From Siphonodentalium dalli (taxonomy: Eukaryota; Mollusca; Scaphopoda; Gadilida; Siphonodentaliidae): a stretch of 64,000 nt of DNA. The translations under genes and the position numbers were made by a program. Positions 25,193 through 34,844 of this stretch are shown piece by piece. Below the pieces are notes generated by a model. The model did not search any database, had not been told where the DNA came from, and saw only the letters and a program-made list of their open reading frames with translations. The first letter of the stretch is position 1. The number at the start of each line of letters is the position of its first letter. The DNA is taken from contig CP136065.1 of the NCBI GenBank assembly GCA_032622095.1, positions 66,794,175-66,858,174 on the forward strand, written 5' to 3'.

Positions 25193-25779
25193 CTGTATCA
25201 AGGAAAAAATATAAATCAGTAATTTCATATTTTCGAGAAATTATTGCTACTAGTTTAAGGGCATGGTCATTTTGTTTTCATATAGATTAATGTTTAGCAC
25301 ATTTTATAGTCAATTTCACTTAGACCGCCTTTGACCATGACAGTGAATTCGTCTTTGTTGAATTCGGCCTTCCGCAATAGAGCCAATCACGTTCCCTATA
25401 TAGCGAAGACGGCCTGTTTATATATAAATATTTACATAGCCCATCTGTGTTACACTAAATCCTGTTCGGCGATTGGTCAACTGCCAATTGGGTCACCCGT
25501 TTCATATCCCAATAACACAGACCGTAACACGTACACGGCGTCACAAATTGTTGACCTACTCTGACCTATAATCACTAAAAGCGGTCAGCAGAATAATTGG
25601 GCGTGCTTTTCAAAGTTCATCTGAAATACGTTAGAAGCCAGTTATTTATATCGATCACGTTATCGTTGCTAAGTGCTTGGAAATCGTATATTCGGCTGAC
25701 TTTAATGTGCTGCGTGGGCCAGTCTCAAATTCTGGGCGGATTTTGTGAAAATAGATAAGAATAAACTCAGCTTTTTATG

Positions 25780-26340
25780 GGAATAAATCATCAAAAAGAT
25801 AAAGCGTATCCAGACAGGGGGCTTCGATTCATATTTATTAGGAAAGTTGTCATAGAAAAAGATAGGCCATCTTTAATCAGTAAAATTCCACAGATGCAAC
25901 ATGAAATTCCAACAATATATTCCGTCTTTGTGACACGACTGAACCTTTCTGTCATGTTTATTTAAGAAATTAATGTAGTGGGTGTGTGTAATATTGGGGG
26001 TACTGCGTTGTGGTTGATGGGGTACACTGCGCTCCCATCGACCACAGCGCCGTATCCCACAATAACACAAACTCACACATTCATTTCTTATAAATTAATA
26101 TTGATTTTATTTCGAATGTTCTGCTATAATATACATAAAACCAATTTGGGACAATTTGGAAAAATAGTAACGAAAATATGTTCAACTTGATTATTGCATT
26201 ATATAAGAAAATATCGATATAAAATCAATATTAATTAATAGAAGCGTTTCCGAACAGGGGTCTTCGATTCATATTTATTATGTTATACTCTGGAAACTAT
26301 ATAAAACTTGCTATAGGAAGAGATAGACCATCTTTTAAAT
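25780..26340 (+). repeat. Two related fragments, possible LINE 3' pieces
   Basis: CTTCGATTCATATTTATTA occurs at about 25823 and 26262, each followed by an AGATAG(A/G)CCATCTTT motif. In the first, the translated piece EKDRPSLISKI resembles the LINE C-terminus (IKRPSLISKM) at about 19290. This suggests short 3' remnants of the same LINE family; the match is brief. Confidence 0.35.
26093..26236. mobile_element. Small MITE-like element with 18-bp perfect TIRs
   Basis: AATTAATATTGATTTTAT at 26093-26110 is exactly inverted at 26219-26236. The total is 144 bp with no coding sequence. Confidence 0.6.
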
Positions 26341-26839
26341 GCACTCTCCTAATTGAGTTCACGATGGTTCAAGGTAGTGAAATTCATTTTACTCTATAAC
26401 AATTTATGCCACTTGATAGTATCAGGAATATGCGTAAACAGATAATAATAATGTGATGTTATTTTTATATTTTTTGTTTTATAAAAATAAACGGAAATTG
26501 TGATTGTTGTTATCCAACTAGACGGACACCCTTAATACATATTTTAAGTTTATAATGTGAAATCTGAAATCGCGGCCTTGATCAGCATTTGATTAGTAGG
26601 CTATAGTTGACATAGTTAGGTCTCACAAACTACATACTTTATGTAACTATTATAGAAATTCTCTGGTCTGCACTAGGAAAGGAAATTCTCCCTTAACTTA
26701 ATAATTTCTGATACCCGTCAATGTTTAATTATACAAGCTGGCCCCTGTGTTAAATGAATTTAATTAAATTTTAGATTTAACAGACATTTTTGTTATTATA
26801 TTTTTATATTTGTTTTAATAAAAAATTTGAAAAACATCG

Positions 26840-26945
26840 ACCATGGCACCCCGAGTCACCAAACCAAATTTGGTTGAAATCGGTCAAGGGGTCTGTAAGA
26901 AAAATCCGAACAGACAGGCATACAGATAGATATTATTAGATACTT
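26840..26945 (+). repeat. Retroelement-like 3' tail
   Basis: Contains GGTTGAAATCGGTCAAGGGG, then CCGAACAGACAGGCATACAG. This pattern is seen at the 3' ends of RTE-type LINEs and their SINEs in many invertebrates. No coding part was found. Confidence 0.35.
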
Positions 26946-27690
26946 CGATTTTACATGTATTTAGATTAGTTGAAACTTGCTCCCTTCGGGAGCCTTTATT
27001 CAGCGTCGGGATAAACCTGCAGCCCCTTGTGCACATTTTGAGCATTTAAACAGTTTGATTTAAAAAACAAAAATTGAATCCATTTAAAAAAAAATTAATT
27101 TTGTTTAGATACAGCTCCTTGCTCAAATTAACAAACATTTTTTTTTTTATTTTGTCAGCTGATTTTGTAATGAAAGTTTTTTTGCACACTAATTTTCGTA
27201 CACCCATCGATGCGCTAATTTAAAATTGAGCGATAATTAGTACGACTCCTGAAATTGAAGTTGAGTTTATGCCAAACCGCAGGGAAAACAAGAGGGCTGT
27301 GATGAGTTAACATACATTACGTAATGTTAGACCGAATAGACAATTAGGCCTATATTTACATATGGGCAACCAACATCAAAATCAATACTCATATGTGAAG
27401 CGACAGATCACGGTAACATTGTCGATGTTGAAATACTTGTAATTTTTAAGAAAAACACATGATCCAAACTGACTGTGCACGAAATCTCGCTCATGGACAA
27501 CCCTGGAGTGACACATTCCTGGTCACATAGTCTGAATTAGTTATGTCAATACAACCTGCAGACAAAAGTAAGTGGTGTGCAACCGGCTGGGTACCAGTCT
27601 GTGGAATTCTAAATTTGGCGCGGTTTTCCCCAGCATCGATGGCGAATCTGATCCCAACAACGTCAAATTTCATACGTGCTTTGAGAAGAA

Positions 27691-28254
27691 TCCCCACTAA
27701 ACACTTATTTATGTGTGACGACAAGACCAAATTAGTATTCCCACTAAACACTTATTTATGTGTGCCGACAAGACCAAATTAGTATCCCCACCAAACACTT
27801 ATTTATGTGTGCCGACAAGACCAAATTAGTATCCCCACTAAACACTTATTAATGTGTGCCGACAAGACCAAATTAGTATCCCCACTAAACACTTATTTAT
27901 GTGTGCCGACAAGACCAAATTAGTATCCCCACTAAACACTTATTTATGTGTGCCGACAAGACCAAATTAGTATCCCCACTAAACACTTATTTATGTGTGA
28001 CGACAAGACCAAATTAGTATCCCCACTAAACACTTATTTATGTGTGACGACAAGACCAAATTAGTATCCCCACTAAACACTTATTTATTTGTGCCGACAA
28101 GACCAAATTAGTATCCCCACTAAACACTTATTTATGTGTGCCGACAAGACCAAATTAGTATCCCCACTAAACACTTATTTATGTGTGCCGACAAGACCAA
28201 ATTAGTATCCCCACTAAACACTTATTTATGTGTGCCGACAAGACCAAATTAGTT
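27691..28254 (+). repeat. 47-bp minisatellite, 12 copies
   Basis: The unit starts CCCCACTAAACACTTATTT and continues ATGTGTGCCGACAAGACC. Copies start every 47 bp from 27691 to 28208 and are nearly identical (GACGAC/GCCGAC variants). The array ends exactly where a TTAA-flanked element begins at 28255. There are no unique spacers, so it is not a CRISPR array. Confidence 0.95.
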
Positions 28255-28492
28255 TTAACCCTTTACCCAACAAACCGGCCAAAACCGGCCAAATAAAGCT
28301 TCAACAGCCTAAAATATCTTCGGTCTGTCTCAATAGAACCATACAAATATGGATATCATTGGAACCGGCTCCTTGACCACATTGTGATAGTTACAGTTAT
28401 GCCCTGTGCCAATGCATTCTCTTATATATGCGAGTCGACCATAGGTCGCCTCGCATATATAAGAGAATGCATTGGCCTAAAAAAAGGGTTAA
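28255..28492. mobile_element. piggyBac-like MITE, family E
   Basis: 238 bp bounded by TTAA. Ends TTAACCCTTT and AAAGGGTTAA match the piggyBac pattern (TTAA target site, CCC start). Inside is a near-perfect hairpin: 27-bp arms GCCAATGCATTCTCTTATAT... at 28408-28434 and its inverse at 28450-28476. A relative with the same hairpin is at 42393-42878. Confidence 0.8.
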
Positions 28493-29321
28493 AACAAAAC
28501 AAAGGCTGAAAGTTTTTGAAGACCGGGGATTATTTGAAAATAAAATAAAATTTTAAATGATTTTTTCATCTGATATTCAACTGGGACCCTTTTCTGCTTG
28601 AAAATTCAGGTTTATATAACCACATATATATTCTTAACATCACGCAATACTAGATATGTAAACTGTACAACAAGGGAAGCTTATATTCCATGAGTCTTCA
28701 CTACTTTGTGCCTTATTTTTTTGTTGAATCGCGTTGATACCAAACATGTCGCATAACTAAAAATTCTAACCTCTGATGTTCGGGGACTTTTAGTATAGTG
28801 TCTGTGATGTTCTGTCGCATCAGCAGACAAACAAAAACTCTTCAGTGGTATTTAGTTCCTTGCTTTAGGTTTTTTTGGCCTAATGTTCCTGGACTATATT
28901 GACATAATGTAGATATAAAACGATCTGGTCGCTTGTTGACGATTTTCGCATGCTATAATCAGCAAAATGACAGCCAATAAGAACGCTTACATTTGACTTG
29001 ACTGATTGTTTGCCATACGTGTTGTTGTTAATGTGAGTTTAGACATGTGTGTTGATAAAATAACAGGAAAACCAAAGCATACCATTGCGCGATATAGTTC
29101 TTTGGTTCTAGTGGGACTTTCCAAACTTAAGATACTAAATTACACACACTTTGTTGGATATTTTGTGAGCTTGATAATAAGGGCAACGCGTGGCTCTGTT
29201 CGTTGGTATATATAGTAATATAATGGAAGTAGTGGGTAAATGTCACACGTTGTCAGCGGTCTCATCGAGGTATCAAGGGAGATAAATCATGCAATAATTT
29301 TGATAGAGAACATATACTCAC

Positions 29322-29388
29322 AGGGCATTGCTGCACACAACATGAGACAGGTCACGCCCACCAAACATCTTGAAATATGTCCAATCAT
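29322..29388 (-). CDS. Secreted Met/Gly-rich repeat protein, signal-peptide exon
   Basis: First coding exon of the minus-strand gene whose main exon is 24009-25192. From ATG at 29388 it encodes 22 residues beginning MIGHISRCLVGVTCLML and ending CAAMP: a short basic start, a hydrophobic core and a small-residue cleavage region, hence a signal peptide for secretion. After CCC T it ends at a consensus donor GTGAGTATAT (29321 down). The phase-1 T joins TG of the next exon to make Leu and keeps the frame open. An in-frame upstream ATG at about 29424 would add MLTFNDVLLFYR before this Met; alternatively the TATTTTACAG just upstream could be an acceptor for a 5' untranslated exon. Found by reading, not by transcript evidence. 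Confidence 0.7.
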
Positions 29389-29448
29389 TCTGTAAAATAG
29401 AAGAACATCATTGAAGGTCAACATACAACGTTTAATACTTCGCAGAAC

Positions 29449-29463
29449 TACCACTTTATAATA
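29449..29463 (-). promoter_or_regulatory. Probable TATA box of the secreted-protein gene
   Basis: On the minus strand the sequence reads TTATTATAAAGTGG, about 65 bases upstream of the ATG at 29388. This is the right distance for a TATA box with a start site near 29425 and a short leader. Confidence 0.45.
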
Positions 29464-30409
29464 AGGGTACGTTCACACGTTGTCAATTTTCCTCACAATT
29501 TTGCACCAATTCGTCGCAGAAGATGTGGTGTGCTAGGTGTGATTAGATGTTTACCAATGGGCTTTCATCATACTAACATTAAAGTTGAAATTGAACACTG
29601 AGCTAATGAGAGACGAATGTTCAATGCTTACGTCTGAGCTAACACCAGGATTAGCGCTGGACCAAAAGTTTATCTTGCCAAAATTTCAAAATTATTTTTT
29701 TTCCGCCAAATTTAAACTGATTGGCCAAATTGAATTAAGGCTCTCATTTGTGAATAATTGAAGATTGTAATAAATCTCTAAGCGACACCCGGAAACTGCG
29801 TTTAATATTGCTGCACTTTTGTCAAATTTCAAATATCTGTGATCTAAGCATACAATGTATATGTTATTTCAACTGTATCAGTGTTAGAGACAATGACACA
29901 ATGTATGCAAACTTGGCATGTTCGGCATTACAGGAAAACAACGAAATAAGTCAGTCCAAGTTTCCTTCTGAAGTTAAAATGTAGTTATTAATCCAGTAGC
30001 ATGCTTATTCCACAACATATAATTTATCAAATAATTTGCCTCTAAACCCGGCCTCATATTATTTAGTAAGACACGAGCGTATTATGAGCACGCGCGCGAT
30101 GACGTAAGAGCTTGGCACAATTATGTCAATGTCAATGCCGGAACTTTATTATTATGTTAATTAGATTATAATTATGATATTCGATTTGTGTTGGGTTATT
30201 TAGTGTTGACTGTGAGATAAACGTGAGTGATAAGGGTGGTTGAACTATTTTGTCAACATGAAAAGACACATTTAAAATGGAACTATATTTTTCTTGAAGG
30301 TGCCTTTACTTCCTCTATGGTTGTGATAAGGAAATTAATATTAATTTGTTTTAACCCAGGCCTTTTCAAGATAGTTTTTCCTTGCTAAAATGTGATTATG
30401 TGATAAAAT
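29464..30409. other. Nothing firmly recognised
   Basis: Upstream flank of the secreted-protein gene. A GC-alternating CACGCGCGCGATGACGT word near 30090 is shared with about 45747, ahead of the related hairpin at 45863, so the hairpin family may extend this far left. Confidence 0.4.
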
Positions 30410-30557
30410 GGATCTCAAATTCGTCGCAATTTTATACGAAATGTATTAACCTCGTCCACTAAATTCTATTTGAGCCTCAGTTTATAGCTCGGCTCAAATC
30501 GAATTTAGTGCAATCGGTTAATACATTTTATATATAATTGCGACTCATTAGAGATCC
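30410..30557. repeat. Hairpin element, family F, copy 1
   Basis: Imperfect palindrome from GGATCTCAAATTCGTCGCAA to TTGCGACTCATTAGAGATCC. The inner arms CACTAAATTCTATTTGAGCC and GGCTCAAATCGAATTTAGTG flank a short loop. The second copy is at 45863-46009. Confidence 0.85.
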
Positions 30558-31570
30558 TCTATATAATATTAGTTCTAATACAGGTTATCACATTGTTCAC
30601 ATCTATTCGGAAGAATGCAAACTCGCCTTTTACCAGCATAAAGAAACATGATTAATTGTAGTGACACGGCATAATATATACGTATTTCAACATACAATCT
30701 AGATTATATAGTAATTGTGACCTCAAGATATCGTTCTTCCCGATAAATGTTGCAGTCTGTGTTGATTTGTAGATTACAATTGACCAAACTTATTGACCAG
30801 GAAGTCTGTGCGTAAAATCTGTTATAGGAGAATAAAGGAACGAATCTTTAACGCATGCAATACAACATCAAATCCTTACAATGTTATGCGCTACCTACGT
30901 AAACCTGTTTAAAATGTTAGGCCATGACAGCTTTAACAAGATATGATCTTTATAGCCTGATGTCGAATTTCCGTCTGCTAACATTGTTAACATTTTAAAA
31001 GAATTAAGTTTTTTAAAGAGCGTTTTTGTTCACTTGTGTTGTAAAATGTATCAAACAAAATCCGGTATTTAGTCGAAAGTAAGTTATATATAGTATAGTT
31101 CTTGTTGTTGACAATGTTTGCGGTGCCAACAGACTGAGGGCTGATCTCAAGCTAGACAGATCAGATCCTGTTAGCGATGCCAGGGCCTAACTTTTTAAAA
31201 CAGATATCCCGGGGTAGCTTATAACATCGAAAGGTTCCGTGAAACCTACATCTAGAACAACGATATAAAAAAGCTGGTTAAAGTCGAAGGGAACTTTAGA
31301 CTAGAAATAAGCAGGACACATACTAGATAATTCAATGACTCTCTATATTCTGTCTACGCTCGTCGAGATTATTCTCCACCCTCTCAAGACATGGGAGCTG
31401 TTTGATGTCTGGTCGATCCCTGTGGCTATGTTTTAATATTGCCTTTGTGTGTGACTGCATGAAAGTTCCAATATACAGGGAACTTTATAACATTGAACAA
31501 ACAGCACAGGGAATATTTTTCTTAGTTACTACTTGTTCCTCTATAATCTAGTTCACAGTAGGTGGTGGCC
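30558..31570. other. Nothing recognised
   Basis: No gene or repeat could be supported. Confidence 0.4.
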
Positions 31571-31708
31571 CCAGCTCGAGATTGCATGATTTTTGTGACT
31601 TTTGTGAGTCGATATTATTTCCCGGGAATGACTCCATGATTGTATAGCTCTGCAAAAAAAACTCATCGGCTCTTCAAAGTCACCTAAATCATGCAATATC
31701 GAGCTTGG
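31571..31708. repeat. Inverted-repeat element, about 138 bp
   Basis: CCAGCTCGAGATTGCATGAT with following GTGACTTT pairs with AAAGTCACC and ATCATGCAATATCGAGCTTGG. Likely a small MITE. Confidence 0.6.
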
Positions 31709-32410
31709 AACTTCAACTGCATGCTGTAACATGCATTATTTAGAAACAGGTGTTAGCTAAGACATATATTACCCGCACTGTTCTTTCAATGTTACAAACC
31801 TCCAGACTAGAACATCAAAAAGTTTTTAAATGGTGGAGTGTGATCTCTACGAGCATAGCCTGAGTAGAGATCCATGACATGATGAAGACACATACCTTTT
31901 TGATGAAGACTATACCCAGAAACTTATTCCTCGGATAACAAAATCGATACCAATATAACGTCTTATATACCCACCCGGAAAAGATGGACATTAAGGGTTT
32001 TATATCGAAAATGATGACCGATTATTGATGTATAATGACAGATGTTGTCCGACAAATTATCAAATTAGAAAAGTATGCATTAACGAGCGTGACCATGAGC
32101 CAAAAGTAATTATAAGTTGCGCAACACATTTCCGCTTTACACCTATATCTCTCACACCTTCTGAAATTCGGGGTTATCTTTGACGTTAATATGCTGACCC
32201 CAACATAATTATGCTGAAGGCGGAATAGCATGATTTGTATATTTACGTAAACCGAATCAGATTTGATTGAGGTAATATGAAAATACGTCATACATTGTAG
32301 ATGACCATACACCACACTGGATGAACGGCACCCACAGGCACACGTGTGTTCGAATATGGCAGAGCTATCAACCGCTCCTTACAATGGTATGCGCTACAAA
32401 GTAAACATGT
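31709..32410. other. Nothing recognised
   Basis: The minus-strand frame at 32022-32315 has no recognisable domain. Confidence 0.35.
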
Positions 32411-32868
32411 TTAAATGTACTCAATCCGATCAGACGCTCCTAAATTACTATTTCTTTGGCTTCGGGGGTAAACATTACTTGATCCGAGTCGAGGAATCCA
32501 CCACCAAGGCTCAGAGTGATCAGCTATCGATGTTTGAAATCTATTTTTTTTTCACCACCGATAATTTTAAGTGGTCCAGTAAACAGTCGACAAGAAGACT
32601 GTCTCGGACCAAATTGCGGATGAAGATGGATCACTCTAAAATCAGGTGGCTTTTTTGTGTCAGATATTTGACAAACCGGCAAAATTTCGTTGAAAAAATT
32701 GTTGATAAATAACAGGGTTTGGGAAATTTTATACTACAGTTGACTTTGGTTAGCATTATTTTTGGTCAATTGCTCGATTCTGCACTGAAGCGGCATTTCA
32801 AAAAATGGTGTTGTTGTTGTTGGAATCTGATGACATGGGGACCATCGAATCCGATTAAGTACCTTTAA
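32411..32868 (+). mobile_element. TTAA-flanked MITE, family A, second intact copy
   Basis: 458 bp between TTAA at 32411 and 32865. The ends are TTAAATGTACTCAATCCGAT and CCGATTAAGTACCTTTAA. It is collinear with 10453-10908 across the full length. Confidence 0.75.
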
Positions 32869-32879
32869 AATGTTATAAT

Positions 32880-33310
32880 AATAAGTAATATTTAAATAGC
32901 GCTTTATCCAAGATGGCCCAAAGAGCTTACATTAATACTAGTACCCTACACTCTAGTATCACACGTGATACACACATACATCTATACACACACCATATGC
33001 CTATACACAAGAGATGATGACATAATTATTAAAATAAACACATAAAAATCGTTAAACAACATCTGAGATAACTTCCCCATAGTGAGCACAAAATAATTCA
33101 CTCTTTAACACAGATCTGAATTAGGTCAAAGAGTTTGAAAATCTCGTGTCGTGTCTCAGTGAGTTCCAAACATTTGGAGCATACACGAATCAAATGCTCT
33201 ATCGCCATAAGTTTTCAATTTGTTTGATGGAATATCCATTAGAGCTCGTGTCTTTGACCGCAGATCCATAGGTGGAACATACATGCTTAAAAGTTTATCA
33301 AAATATTGAG
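32880..33310 (+). repeat. Dispersed-repeat-like sequence
   Basis: Begins ATAGCGCTTTATCCAAGATG and continues CAAAGAGCTTACATTAAT, a word pattern that recurs in many invertebrate genomes, followed by GTTCCAAACATTTGGAGCA. Only one copy is present here, so its repeat nature is from recollection of the pattern, not from this window. Confidence 0.3.
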
Positions 33311-33328
33311 GTAATACAGGTCATGCAT

Positions 33329-33395
33329 GGGGTCATTGGATTTTGACCGGCAGAGTAAAGGGAATCACTCTCCGCCAGTCAAAACCGATGACCCC
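33329..33395. repeat. Hairpin with about 28-bp arms
   Basis: GGGGTCATTGGATTTTGACC plus GGCAGAGT pairs, with few mismatches, to ACTCTCCGCC and AGTCAAAACCGATGACCCC. Confidence 0.75.
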
Positions 33396-33816
33396 AATCG
33401 ATCTTCCAGTCATTCTTATAATCATATAACGTAAAATTTGATATAACATTAATAACATGAAAAACTGTTCAAAACTACCAATACAATGGTAAGAACATAT
33501 TTTCAAAATTCGCCCAATAACAACACGTAGCGAGTGATTGTACACGATCGGCTTGAAGTGACCTTGGGGGTTCGTGCAGTTTGCTGCATTTTTCTCGTGG
33601 TGAAAATCCCATGACCACATTGAATCAGCCGTTCATTTCTTATATAATGAATCTCGCCTGCAGTCACCGACTGAAAGTGACATGTCATGTTATGATTATT
33701 ACCGGTCAGTTTAATAGATACCGACAAGATGGCGGCGCCTGCTTATTATGTTCGTAAATCAATTTACATGTGCGCGCCTCCGGGCATGACACACGTAAAT
33801 CACACCTGGTTTTGAC

Positions 33817-34010
33817 ATGATATATAGACTTCCCTTCGTTTGATATTACCGAATTGTATACCACAAAAAAGAAACGAAAATTTCATGGCCAATAAAACAC
33901 ATTGAAATATATTGCGACTGAGATAACAAATTTTGAGAATCAATGAGGAATATGATAGGTGATGTTTTCCCCCCAAAATAGAACTTGTGAACCTTGTCAC
34001 TGGTATGGTA
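33817..34010 (+). repeat. Solo right arm of TIR family D
   Basis: Matches the right arm of the element ending at 23335: GACTTCCCTTCGTTTG, CCAATAAAACACATT, AATATATTG and CTTGTGAACCTTGTCACTGG. No left arm is present. Confidence 0.75.
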
Positions 34011-34844
34011 TATTACCATGTCTCCAATTCAAATGAACCAATCAGCGACCAGAATTGCCCACCTGGTATGAGATTATACCATGTCACTAAACCGGAAGTT
34101 GTCCTAATAGCAGGCTAGTAACCACCATTTTGAATTGACGTTTTCCCCCTCCGCCTCGAGTCGTAACTTGCATGTGTTATCGCTTGTCCGTCGGAACAAC
34201 GGTCCCGACAGACGTAACAAATAATACAATGGACGGTCTCAACCGCCAGTCAGGACTTCCAGTGCTAAGTAACTTTACCATCCACAAAATGGATATTGTA
34301 ATCCACAATATATTACATAAACGACTTTGCGATCATAAATCAGAACTATGTCCCGTGTTAATTTCCAATATTATATAGAGTACCAGACCATTACACAATT
34401 CTGACGTCATATGTGTTCCTTTCATTTAAAACGACAACTGAATGGTTCAATGAAACTTATATGACTTATATGACCACGTTTCTGTGGTGTAAGCGATAAC
34501 GAAACAACCTTGATAGGGAAAAGAAACTTTGGGTTATCTATTTGTTTGGCTTCACACTTTAGACGTTGGGGAGCGGGTTGTATTTCTATATACCTTTGGC
34601 ATTTACCTCATAAACCCCCTGATAAACACGAATATGTTATCAGATTTAACGCGGAACCTCTCGTTTGGGTGTTTTATTTACAGCGTTAGCATCTCTCCGC
34701 AAACTTCTTAGAGCTTGAGCTGCATGTAGACCCCCCTCCCCCCTATGCGGATTTTTTGTGGTTATGATATCTTTGTAGAACTATATCAGTCCTTCAATTT
34801 TCCGGTTGTTTGCCATCTGGCGATGGGGGCTTTATAGAGTTATC
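34011..34844. other. Nothing recognised
   Basis: Small frames at 34172-34378 and 34529-34711 lack any recognisable feature. Confidence 0.35.

Larger units (their letters stand above)
25193..29321 (-). other. Intron of the secreted-protein gene
   Basis: Donor GTGAGT at 29321-29316 and acceptor ACAG ending at 25193, both read on the minus strand. The roughly 4.1-kb intron hosts LINE-tail-like fragments, a small MITE, an RTE-like tail, a 47-bp minisatellite and a piggyBac-like MITE. The stretch 28493-29321 holds nothing I recognise. Confidence 0.65.

Noticed and set aside
24574-25290. 238-codon plus-strand frame (IEEAPYMFPPLNMP repeats)
   Set aside because: It is antisense to the secreted-protein repeat. 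The 51-bp period keeps the opposite strand open; it crosses the minus-strand splice acceptor and has no signal peptide.
27491-27782. Overlapping frames on both strands (86 and 79 codons)
   Set aside because: They run into the 47-bp minisatellite and show no recognisable domain; intronic to the secreted-protein gene.
27691-28254. Regular 47-bp repeats resembling a CRISPR array
   Set aside because: The units are contiguous with no unique spacers, the context is eukaryotic and there are no cas genes.
32344-32712. 122-codon frame
   Set aside because: Lies inside the TTAA-flanked family A element and is not kept open in the copy at 10453-10908.
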